Shown piece by piece: positions 46,005 through 56,278 of a stretch of DNA of 64,000 nucleotides. This DNA is from Triops longicaudatus. Its lineage: Eukaryota > Arthropoda > Branchiopoda > Notostraca > Triopsidae. Positions within the stretch are counted from its first letter, which is position 1, and every line of letters starts with the position of its first letter. The notes beneath the pieces are model-generated. The model was not told the DNA's origin. It did not search any database and worked only from the letters and a program-made list of their open reading frames with translations. The position numbers were made by a program, and so were the translations under genes. Location of the stretch: assembly GCA_022885665.1 (NCBI GenBank), contig JAGQDJ010000022.1, positions 62,001 through 126,000 on the forward strand, given 5' to 3'.

Positions 46005-47518
46005 CTGAGGGTTGAAAAGTGTTTCAGAAGTGCAAAGACAAGAATGCATCGTGCGTCTGGAAAGTAACGAAATTAGAATGTCTTTTCGTTATAAGCACAC
46101 AAGCAAATGCTGCCCGATTCAACCGAATATATTTTGAGATTTACACAAATGTCACGGATGGCATTTTAAATCTTCGGATAATTGATTGTTAACTTGTTTT
46201 GCAATTCACAGGATAGCACTGTGTTGAACTCCCATTATCCCATTATACAATAGTAGCGAAAATACTTGAGTTCGATTTATGTCGCTCTTAGCTCTTAGCT
46301 AAGTCGCAGCAAAAATAGGGTCTGATTTGGCACGGACAGCTTACTTTAACCTTTTACTCACTTCAGTGTGAAGTTTGTTATGGTGATTTGCTTATTGTAG
46401 ATGCATAGCCTAAGACAGAAGACGACTTGAACATAGCACTAGATATGATGCAACCAAAAGGAAGTAGATCTAATAATCTACAAACAATTCGTTGCATCAA
46501 CATATCCATTTACACTTTCCCGAAATCCTGTCCATAACCACTAGTAAGTTTTCTGTTTAGGGGCAAAATTACATTGCAAACAAATGATCAATTTTACGAA
46601 AATTTTAGCTGGAGTTTATCCCCTAATCGTAGAGCTATCGTACCTAGAGCAGGGTCGACTTTTTTTCGATTTGACGACGGATTACTGTTCAGGGAAAACG
46701 AAAAGCCTTTCAAACTATCGTCCGTCTAATTACAGCATGTTAATTGCGTATGGTGAAATTATATGCCCTGCATTATAAAATACATATGGAGTACGGAACA
46801 TTAAAAGAAAATTTTTTAATAGGCCGGGGTTACCCCATGAAACTTATTTTGTTATTTCCGAAATCCGTGCTTCATACTTAAAATTACAGAGTTTGGTCTA
46901 GTAGATCTACAACAAAACTACGGTGTAAAACTTGAGATTAGTGCTTTTGATTTGTGACGTTAAAGTGATGTGCGTACCATGGAAAATGGGCTGCTTACTA
47001 GGTTCGGTTCGATTCAAGCAACAAGTCATTCCTGAAGCCTCAGTGTAGTCTATGTATGAGACTATTTCCCGGTGTCTAAACTTCAACTGTGGTTCTTTTG
47101 GTTATGGTTATTTTATTATGGTTATACGACTTAGCAGGCGCACATTTTATTGTATTGTTATTTTTTATTAACTAAACTTACCCATGATTGACAGATACGA
47201 GGATTCTGGAACTCTGGATTCTTACAATTTCAAACGCAACACATTTGAACCAACTATGGTCAGCAAAATCTATTGAATAAAGTGACTGATTGATGCGAAA
47301 TTCCTTCTTTGTTGTGGTAACAATGAAAACTGGTTTATTGCGTTCTTGTGTTCGTGGCGCCGAAAACGGTATAATTCTTTAGATCTCGTCGAAAAGTCAG
47401 GGAGGTACTTCCTACTTTTGCCAGCCTCATTTTGATAGTCCATCTTTTTCGATAATTTATAAATCGCCACACGTTGTTAAATTCTATCGACTCGCGTCAC
47501 TGCAAATTTTCGCGAGCG

Positions 47519-47550
47519 CGCTAGCTCATTCTAGCTCACGCTAGCTCGCA
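47519..47550. repeat. 10-bp CTAGCTC tandem motif, three units
   Basis: Three consecutive 10-bp units each contain CTAGCTC, followed by a degenerate AAGTCTAGAA unit. This is a short tandem repeat of unknown meaning. Confidence 0.5.
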
Positions 47551-47878
47551 AGTCTAGAAAAGAGCGAGCTCGTTACTTACTGACATGTCATTTTAAAATG
47601 TAACTTTCAAAGAAAGAAATGCATTCGATTTAAAAAATAATGCTCCGTCATATTAGTCGTCCTCCAGGTAGATAAACAGATTATATGGTTAATATTTTGA
47701 TTCTTATTTTTGCGTTTGCTTACGGCAGCGTCCCTTAGTATTTTTTGCCCATTACCCCAAAATGGCCGATCTCGAAGCCCCAATTCCTTAACGTAATTGA
47801 AAATGAAAGAAACAAGTAAAATACACAACGAAGAAAAATTAACCTTCACGCTACGTTACACTTATCCTAAGGGATAAG

Positions 47879-48047
47879 TGTACTGTGCTCCCCCAGCACG
47901 GTTAGAACGGAAAGCGGCAATCGCGTTCAAGACAACTTATGCGTTCACGCCAAAATGTCCGTTGAGCTAGTTCCGTACCCGCCAAAATGCCAGTTATGCT
48001 AACTGGCCAGTCCAGTTGATCAGTTCAGTTTACGATAAAACGCACCC
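47879..48047. mobile_element. Right-half copy of the GGGTGC-ended MITE
   Basis: It aligns in direct orientation with 36766-36933, from TGTACTGTGCTC through GATCAGTTCAGTT to an ACGATAAAACGCACCC end. Similarity is strong but diverged over about 168 bp. The left half of the element is absent, so this is a truncated copy. Confidence 0.6.
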
Positions 48048-48673
48048 AAAGAGAAAAGAAGGGGAGTGAGGAATCTCAGCAGAGCATTATGGCACCTTTC
48101 AGTGTTTTAATGTCTAAAGGCGAATTTCGCACTTTTTAGGCGTTAGGGGGCGTATTTGGTAAAGAGTCTATAGCACAGGGTAAAGGTTTGCATTGCTAAG
48201 CTTTTTACTCGAAAGATCACAAGTACAAAATTAACTTAAGGAAAGAACTGGCACCTTACTCATGTCGAGTAAGTGTCCAAGACTGAGGGTTAAGGGCCAG
48301 GAGCTACAGAGGACTTGGGTATTATTAATTACATATGTAGGGTTTACACTTCCGAATCCGGGTCAGCTATTGTAAATTTGGGATGTGACGTGAATATGCC
48401 TACAACTTGCTCTGTTACATTCGTCCCTCCTTTAAGAAAATGCGTCTTCGCAGAAACACAAAATTAAGCGTTATAGTTAACAGAGTTAGACAAAAAAGAC
48501 CACAGAACGGAGTTCGTAAGGGACACAATTCATAGTGCCTTGACACAAACAACACTCCCCCGTCGCTGAACACTATCAGCCATGAAAGAGCGCGGAAACA
48601 CAACGGCATACCAACAGGTTGCAGAACGAATAAAGCAAATTTCGGACATCTGACCCGTGAACATTATGCGCAA

Positions 48674-48916
48674 TGCCTCTTCTAGGCAGCAATTTGCAAT
48701 AACACTCAAGGTACCGTAGCGCAAAACGCTTCTCTCAGGATTGAAGACCTTAGTGCGAACATAGTTGTTGCAGTAGAACCGTACTTTCAAAAACCTTTCA
48801 GCAAACATACTGTTACATGCCTCTTCCAGGCAAACGAAACCCAATGCTACTTCCAGACAAAGTTAAAACCAAGGCCTCTTCTAGGCGAAACTTAACGCAG
48901 TATGCCTCTTCCAGGC
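48674..48916. repeat. Degenerate ~30-bp minisatellite with GCCTCTTCYAGGC core
   Basis: The core GCCTCTTCCAGGC or a close variant recurs near 48675, 48819, 48845 (mutated), 48874 and 48904. In the right part the spacing is 26-30 bp. The core is itself partly palindromic. Weaker copies lie between about 48725 and 48800. On the minus strand the unit produces a recurrent CLEEA peptide in a spurious open frame. Confidence 0.5.
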
Positions 48917-49661
48917 TGCATCGAACTATGCAAACAGGCTTCACAGGATTCCGCTCTATACAATGTTCTGGAGACGCACTGCCTGGTGCGACTCAAATAT
49001 ATGGTTTGAGCACACGGGCTCCGACAAACTGCCAATTAATTTCTCTGAAGTCAAGGCTAGACACCGTAAGAATCGAGAAGGATACGAGCGAGATATCGGA
49101 AAGGCTGTACAGGTAGAATTTGCAGACAAGTTTAGTCGGAAAACAATATCCAAAGTTAGAACTACGCGCTGCGTTACATTAGAGTCAAGGGGTTTCAATT
49201 CAAAAAATTCAATTTCAATTCAAATTCTACGCAGGGCAAATCAATTCGTGATTTCCGTTCATAGCTTACCGCCATCTAGAGATGTTCGTATAAAGCTTCG
49301 TAGCTGAATGCGTTCTCCGGCTCAAAATGCGAAACATCCGGATGGTCAACTTTTACTTTCGGGAGCGACCTAATTTCTGAGGTCTTGTAGACTAACGGGA
49401 TATGCTAGTCATCAGCTAAACAGAGCAGTTTCTGACGCGTTATCATATGGTAAGACTCAGTGCAATTTCTTTAGTTGTGTCAACCTGACCTTGGTAAGAT
49501 CCTGATTGTGACGTAACGCGGTTACAAGTAGCTGAACAATTTGGAGTGCCTTTGAGAATTGAGCAAGCAACTTTACAGGTGTTCGGCTGGCCTTGGGGAA
49601 TTGATTAGTTCGTGGATCTTACCATACGGAAATGGCTTGTTGATCTGAAACAACGTTGACA

Positions 49662-52600
49662 ATGAAAAGATACTTTATAGCACTCTTTTGCCTAGCGCAC
49701 AGTAAGTACAGTGTATTTTATTATACGTTGTGAAGATTGAATGTCTTAACACTTTTGATTAGGCATATGGCTGTGTGAAGGTCAGTTTGGTGAAAAGGAA
49801 AAATATCAAGGAAAACCCCTAGGCAAACTAAATTCTTACCATCATCAAGTAAGACTTTCAACGTCTCTTCCAGTAATTCAGTTAACACTTATCATTTCAG
49901 GTGAATGGAGAAGTCTATGCAGTAGATGAGTACACTTTACTTATTCGTAACTTTGTGTACGATGGCAATGGTCTCGACACGTATTTTTGGGCTGGGTCTT
50001 CAATTCGGCCTGGTCCACAGGGTTTTATTGTTCCTGACGATAAGGGAAAGTAAGTCTGTTTTATAGAATAAAAGTACAACTTCACTAAAAAACATTAAAT
50101 GCCCTCTAGGACAAACGTGTTAAGTCATTACTTAAATAAGGATTTCACGCTAACCCTGCCAGATCGCAAAAAAGTGACTGATATTCGATGGCTTTCGGTG
50201 TACGATATTACTACGCAAGTAATTCACAATAAACTTTTTTTTTCTTGGGCCGGCTTTCATTTCTGCGTTATCAGGAAAACTTTGGCGATATTTCAATTCC
50301 AGAGGGCTTTGAACCACCCGCAACCCAGCGGTTATCCGAGCTCAGTCGTCGTAGCCACGGAGTTCGTTCAGACTCGTTAAAAGTTCTCGATGCCAGAACA
50401 ATTCTCGTCCCAGATCTGTTCTATGATGGTTTGGGCACTACAACCTACTTTTGGGTAGGTGTTGGACCTCAGCCTGGCGTGAAAGGCACCAAAGTACCTG
50501 ACGAAAAAGGCTAGTAAGTATTTCCTCAATTAATAGCTTCCCAAAATTACGCGATTCTCCGCTAGGTAGAAAACACCTCGTTGAATTTCTTTAGGATAGA
50601 TTATATTATAGTTTGACTACCTATTAAAGAGGTGGCTCTTTCACAGTTTGGGTCCGTTACGAGCCTACGATGGCGAAAATGTCTTGCTCACGTTGCCTGG
50701 GGAACTCACGGTAGCTGACGTCGATTGGTTTAGCATTTTCAACGTCGAAACGGGCGAAAACTTTGGGTCGGTGATAATTCCCAGCGACTTAAATGTTCCT
50801 CCGTCTCTCTTGCGAGTTATAGTAAGCTCAAGTTATTTCAACATTTTCGTAAAACCTAATGTATCCTGTAGCCTCACACTAGTAACCTGCCAAACTGCGA
50901 GCAACTGCATCGAGATGTGCAAGTATCGTGGGAAATTTTTGGTCCTCAAATTACTATTGAAATCGCTTCTCTCATAGGTAATGGCCAGCATTTATTTACA
51001 CACATATTGAAAGAGAAGTAGTTGGGAATGTTCATTACTAATCTGTTCATTTTCAGAAGACAACGAGTACGTGGGATTTGGTTTAAGTGGTTTGGATGGA
51101 GAAAGTGTTATGGAAGGAGCTGATGTCGCATTGCTGTATATGGAAGGATTTCAAGGTTACGCCGTTGACTACAATATAACCGCAAAGTCTACCGTAAGTG
51201 AGGTTAGCTTCCGCAGTATACATTTAAAAGTTAATTATTTCTAGTGTGTAAGCGTGCTCGGTGCTTATCGGGGAGTCTGTAGAGATGATGTTTTGGGTGG
51301 CACAGATTCTTTCCAATTCCACAGTGTTATGCGAAAAGACGGTTTGACAGTGTTCACGTACAGACGCTCGTTGATGCCACGTAAGCTTTTACTAGATATG
51401 TTGTATGAAAGTTTAAATAACATTTGTTGTGTTGTCAGCCGAGCCGGGTGATAAACCGTATCCCACCGAAGGCAAAACGTACATAATTTGGTCAGTAGGC
51501 CGTCTCGATGCCAAAGGCAGACCAGCATTCCATAGGTTGTGGACAAGACATCACACTGCCTTGGAGTTCGGTCGCAAAGAAGAGAAAAACTGCCACGCCT
51601 TTACGGAAGTAGATGAGAAACTGTAAGACATTTAATCTTTTGATCGGTACTGTGATTCATCAAAACTTTTTGTAGTACACCGTGGGAGCCAGTGGTTATT
51701 CAAGACCAGTTTCTTCGCTCGTACCGCATGCAGTTGGGGCCACCGGGTGGTAAAAGAGGCTATGAAGCTATCACAGGTTTGTCGTACAGTACAGTGCAGA
51801 GAAATGTAAATGGGGATAACGCGCGAAAATGACACCTGCATGCCCAGGCAGCGTCGCGCCCGGGGCTGTGTTGGGAGGGCGGTGAAAGCCGAGGAATGTT
51901 TTCGGCATTGCCTGGACTTGCCTACACGCGCACTTTTTTTTTTTTTACTTTACTGCACATGCTTTGAACTGTCCTTATCTAGTACCGTAGTATTAACAAT
52001 TTCTTCTGTAGGACAACCCGGGAACGATTTGGTTTGGTATATTAACGGATTTCTGGCGCCAGAAATCTACCTGCGGCGCGACTTAGCGTACACTTTCATA
52101 GTTGAAGGAGGGAATGATCCACACAGTGCGAATCTTTATCATCCGTTCATTATCACGGATGAACCGTTAGGTGGCTATGAGCAGTTAAATGAAGCGGACA
52201 GAAAGAACGTTCGAATTTTGGCTGGTATTGAGTATATTCGTCGAGGAGCTCGACCCACCACAGGTAGATAATTATATTCCATTCAGAATTAAACTGACGT
52301 TTAACTTTTTAAGTGGGACGTTTTTGCGGATGGCTTCATGGCGACCGTGACAGACGGATGGACGAGGACTTCCCCACGTTTCAGAAATTCCGTAACAGTT
52401 TGCAGTTTAAATGCAATGAGGGTAAGCTTTTTCAGTTATTTCTTCTGTTGACATTTTTAAAAATTATTTTTTATTTTCTTGTCGTTTAGGAGATCAAGGA
52501 GTTTTGGAAGTGCATCCCAATTCTTCTTGGCCAGATGTGGTTTACTACCACAGTTACACACATTCCAATATGGGGTGGAAGATTAACGTCGTCGACAGAT

Positions 52601-52689
52601 TCGGTAGCCCGAAGACGTCGGGTACATCATCATGGACCGTGTCTGTGTTTTATCTCATCGTGCCTTTGATTCTTTCGTTCAATTATTAG
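49662..52689 (+). CDS. Skeletor-type DM13-DM13-DOMON protein, secreted/GPI-anchored (673 aa)
   Basis: Fourteen exons: 49662-49701, 49763-49848, 49901-50049, 50110-50218, 50275-50513, 50647-50821, 50872-50977, 51057-51193, 51245-51380, 51439-51622, 51676-51776, 52012-52263, 52314-52421, 52490-52689; all are GT-AG and in phase. A signal peptide spans aa ~1-20. Two DM13 domains (about 24-135 and 150-262) share the DxLFYDG-type and TYFWVG/TYFWAG motifs and the LTLP-x-x-x-x-VxDIRW/VDWFS ends. A DOMON domain (about 275-430) follows, then a conserved Cys-containing region. The C-terminus ends in a Ser/Thr/Gly stretch and an uncharged hydrophobic tail (about 655-673), the layout of a GPI signal. Family knowledge: DM13 and DOMON are predicted redox/haem-related extracellular domains, and Drosophila Skeletor has this order. 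The molecular role is unproven. Confidence 0.9.
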
Positions 52690-54017
52690 ACTACATTCCG
52701 TCCCTTTTATTACCCTATTGAAAGGTGTTTTTTTTTTATTTTTTAGAAAAAGATTTATACTCATTTCGACTGATCTGAATCAAGAAAGATTTATGTGTAC
52801 TTGTCCGTTCCGTTGTTTAGAGAGTACTATTGTACTTTGTAGTGATCAAGGGCTGATAAGAGTTGGAAAAATTCCAGACTGTCTTAAAACAGTACATGTA
52901 CGATTTTCGAACTTGTATTGTAAAGTACGTTTCAATACTTTGACAATCCAATACATACGTTTGTATGCATTTCAACGTAATTAATAGCCAATTTTTCAAG
53001 TTAGTTCTTTGGTCGTAAAAAGCTTTTCCTTGTTTAAAAAGTGACAAAGAGGAAACATTAGAATAAGACCAACTTGAGAAAGAAAGTGATACTAGAGTAT
53101 ATAGAGCAGCTATCTTCAACCTGGGCGAAATCAACCACTTAAGGGCGTTTTGAGTTTCCCCTGGACGGAGAAGCCGTAATGGGCAGTATGGAGGGCGCTA
53201 GGTAGTTCGATGGTACAACAAATTTTAATTCACGTCCGAACAACATCGAATCAATTTAAGGCTGCCCTGTTGTCATGTTCTTATTCCTTTTTTTAAAAAA
53301 AATTCGTAAAGACTGTTTGAAGTGCTCTTTCTAAATGCATTATTGTCTTTGTATATATTGTAATAGATTTCCTCGTACGCGAAATATAATTTTTACATAT
53401 ATTTTACACACAAGCTAACTGATCGATCATGCTTCGAAAAAAGAGGAAACGGATCGCTACAGCTAATGTCGTAAAACAATCCACCCTTTCTAATTTTCAG
53501 CTTTAAAAGTAAAAACTGCTAAGTTGTCTCGTTCTAAGTTGCATTATAAAATAGTGAGCAACACTAGTTTTGAAATACTCATTTAAGTGAACTCATTTCG
53601 CGAAAATAACTGAAATAGTTGTAGCTGGGAGCCAGCGATTTTTGAAAAACGGAAAATTTAGCAAAAGTGTATGATCGTCAAAAAAGATTGAAGACCACTG
53701 ATATTGAGTATTACAAGTCTAAGGAGAGAACTGTATGTCGTTAAAAAAAATCGTTTACGAGTGAGCTATCACAATTGCATGACTTGCTTCTAATTTTTGC
53801 ATACAGATAGTCAATATACAGACAGACTTAAAATACATATTTATTTGTTTTCCATGTTTTAACGCCCCTCTTACACTTCAACTTAGTGTCCCTTTCCAAC
53901 AAATACTATGTCAACATTATTATACATATGTACGGTAAAATAGGTAACCGGTCAAACCGTGTACAAGTAAGAGGGAGTCTACTGCTGTGAAAGACATTTG
54001 GGCCACACAAAGAAATG
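52690..54017. other. Convergent intergenic region
   Basis: It lies between the stops of the Skeletor-type gene (+) and the DUF4832 gene (-) and holds their 3' UTRs. Apart from a probable minus-strand poly(A) signal at 53840 I see no feature. Confidence 0.6.
53840..53845 (-). terminator. AATAAA poly(A) signal of the DUF4832 gene
   Basis: On the minus strand a canonical AATAAA lies about 175 nt downstream of the stop codon at 54018, at a normal 3' UTR distance. Confidence 0.5.
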
Positions 54018-55658
54018 TTACGCCACAGTTGTGGTACCCAGGTAGTTATAACGCGAAGATGTAGCTAAACCGGGGTTTTCAACAATGATTCGGTTATACC
54101 TGTTAGTAGGACGTTTCGGATCATATATATTCAGGAGTATGTCACATTTGCCTAACGGAAAATCGGCCGGAAACGAAATCGTCGCAGCAAGGTTATAATT
54201 AGCCCCCGCAGCCCATCGCCGAGCGTCTATGTGAGCCTGAGTAAAGTTCTGTACCTTACCTTCACTGCTAAGAATGATCTGGACCAAAAAAAGTGTCAAT
54301 GATAAATAAGAAAGTTAAGTGATTACTTGTAAATAAAAGCTTACTTCGGCCGGATGATAGCTAAACAACGATGCCACTCCGGTGTTTGTAATGCTTAACT
54401 GGACAGTGAAGTCCTGCCCCCGGTATACTGTAGCAGGCAAAGCGACAACGTTAAGCCGGTACCGGTAACCAAGCATGGACTTGATAGTAGTATAGCAACC
54501 ACCATCCATCCAGCCTTGTATCACTTGATCGTTCCAGTCTTTGTTAAGGAAAGTGTAATGATACTGTTGTATTTCAGCCATCGCACCCGCGCAATCTGTC
54601 CTCGGTGGGTTCAACTCGCAAGTTTCTCCTCCTGCCGGGGTGTACAAAGAATTGGTAGCAAAATACTGCTGGTCAGCCGCAAGACTATCTGCCCTAAAAG
54701 TTCCCTGGTCATTTCCACTGGCTAAGAAACAATCGTTGTAAATTCCAATTCGCGCGCACGGTTCGCCTGTCAAAGCGGTATCCGGTGTCAAATCAGCTGT
54801 ACCGCACTTTTCCTGTGCAGACGATTTACATATGCCCAGTCATTAACAATACATCGATAATTTGAATCCGGATCACAATATGAAGGAAAATTCTACTTGT
54901 TTGTAAGCTGGAGTCCGAACTTGGATCATGATATCTTCAGGCACAGCGTCAATTAAGGCATCAATAATTGCAATCCGATCACTTTCGGTCTTCATATTGT
55001 CCGTATAGTACCACTCGCCCCATCGACCGATGAATCCAGCTTGGACAACGCTTACTATCATCGCGTATTGCTAGGCGTGTTAATACAGACCGGTTGAATT
55101 GGAGAATACGAGTAATAGAAGAAAATATATGAGGGAAATGTATAAACAGGAAAGTTTCCTAAGCATTATACCTTGAAAATCGGAGAGAGCTGCTGGATGT
55201 GTCTCACAGCTTGGGCTTGGCTAGCGTCTTCGCTTCCTTCTAGCGAGTAGCAGAAACGCAGGACTACTTTCATATATGCATTTTTAATAGTCTCTAAGTC
55301 ATTCCTGATGGTAGTTAAATAAGTATCGCTGATATCTTCGTTGATGAAAGTATCTAGGACGAATACGCGGTATAGCAGGGAAATGTATTCGTCGTCACGC
55401 CAGCTTTCCAGTACGGAAATATCCAGCGGGTTGGGCGAGGAAGCAAGAGTTTCAGTGTGTTTGTGAATCCCTCGGTCGGGGTTCAGCACGTCAGGCAATT
55501 CCACTACAGAAAGCACGAGTCTTAAAATCGAAATGATGCAACAGCATTTCGAAGAAAAAAAAAATGAAATTTTACAATATACCTCCGTCGAACGGCAAAC
55601 TTTTTGCATTGAAATTGCAGATCAGACCGAGGAAGAACAGAAGAAGTCTTAACGCCAT
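54018..55658 (-). CDS. Secreted DUF4874/DUF4832 protein (436 aa)
   Basis: Exons 55658-55583, 55503-55172, 55070-54897, 54812-54345 and 54278-54018; all are GT-AG and in phase. A signal peptide (about aa 1-19, LLLFFLGLICNFNA) precedes an N-terminal part that reads as DUF4874: LNPDRGIHKHT, then a barrel-like region with KVVLRFCYS and GFIGRWGEWYY. A C-terminal part fits DUF4832 (DNDCF-type and LGYRYRLNVV, ending in a sandwich-like stretch). These domains occur together mainly in bacteria, fungi and oomycetes as far as I recall, and no activity is established; a glycoside-hydrolase-like barrel fold is a guess. Five exons show it is a settled nuclear gene. Domain assignment is from memory. Confidence 0.75.
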
Positions 55659-56278
55659 TGCGATGTTTATTTGCACTACTCTTTCTGAATTGGTACAACT
55701 GCGTTCTGCGGCTTTAATACGCTAAACATCATACTTTTATTCGTTGCTAATGTTTGGTCAACTTCATCTGATAAAAAGGATTTACCTTGAAAGATAAGCT
55801 TTTGTAAAGTTACCTCAACATGGATAGGACTAATGCGCACTTTTTTACGTTAATCCATTCAAGCATAATGTACTTAGGAGTCTAAGCAAAACAGTTCTTA
55901 TCGCAACTCCTATTTACGAAACCGCGTGAAATTTGTCAGGCTTGAAGCCCACAATCTTTCTGCGGATGATTGATTCACTTAATCTCCAAAATTTCTCGAT
56001 CTACGGAATACGGGAAGATGGAACGATCCGTTAAAGTTGCACTGTAAGCATGCGATTGGACGGCCGAGTAGCATTACACTGACACTAGGAAGATCGATTC
56101 GAAGCAGATGGGAATGATGTACCAAATTTACCTTGTATAAGTAGTATATTCAATTTCCAAGAAGTGGTGCACAGATATATGCATAAATGATTTTTCACTA
56201 AACTTATATATCTAAAACCGGAATGTGCTATACTGATCGAAGTCTATGTTCGACTACGGAATGCTTCAAGGAATGTTA
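55659..56278. other. Short intergenic region, DUF4832 gene / FGGY gene
   Basis: This 620-bp interval separates two tandem minus-strand genes. It contains the FGGY 3' UTR and the promoter of the DUF4832 gene. I see no repeat or further exon. Confidence 0.5.

Larger units (their letters stand above)
46005..49661. other. Intergenic region with repeat fragments
   Basis: No gene is supported apart from unlocated 5' exons of the upstream membrane-protein gene. Visible content: a 10-bp tandem motif containing CTAGCTC (47519-47550), a short near-palindrome (47860-47879), a right-half MITE copy (47879-48047) and a CTCTTC-type minisatellite (48674-48916). The promoter of the Skeletor-type gene should lie at the right end. 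Confidence 0.5.

Noticed and set aside
48530..48844. Minus-strand frame with repeated CLEEA peptide
   Set aside because: The repetition comes from the minisatellite unit, not from a protein repeat family.
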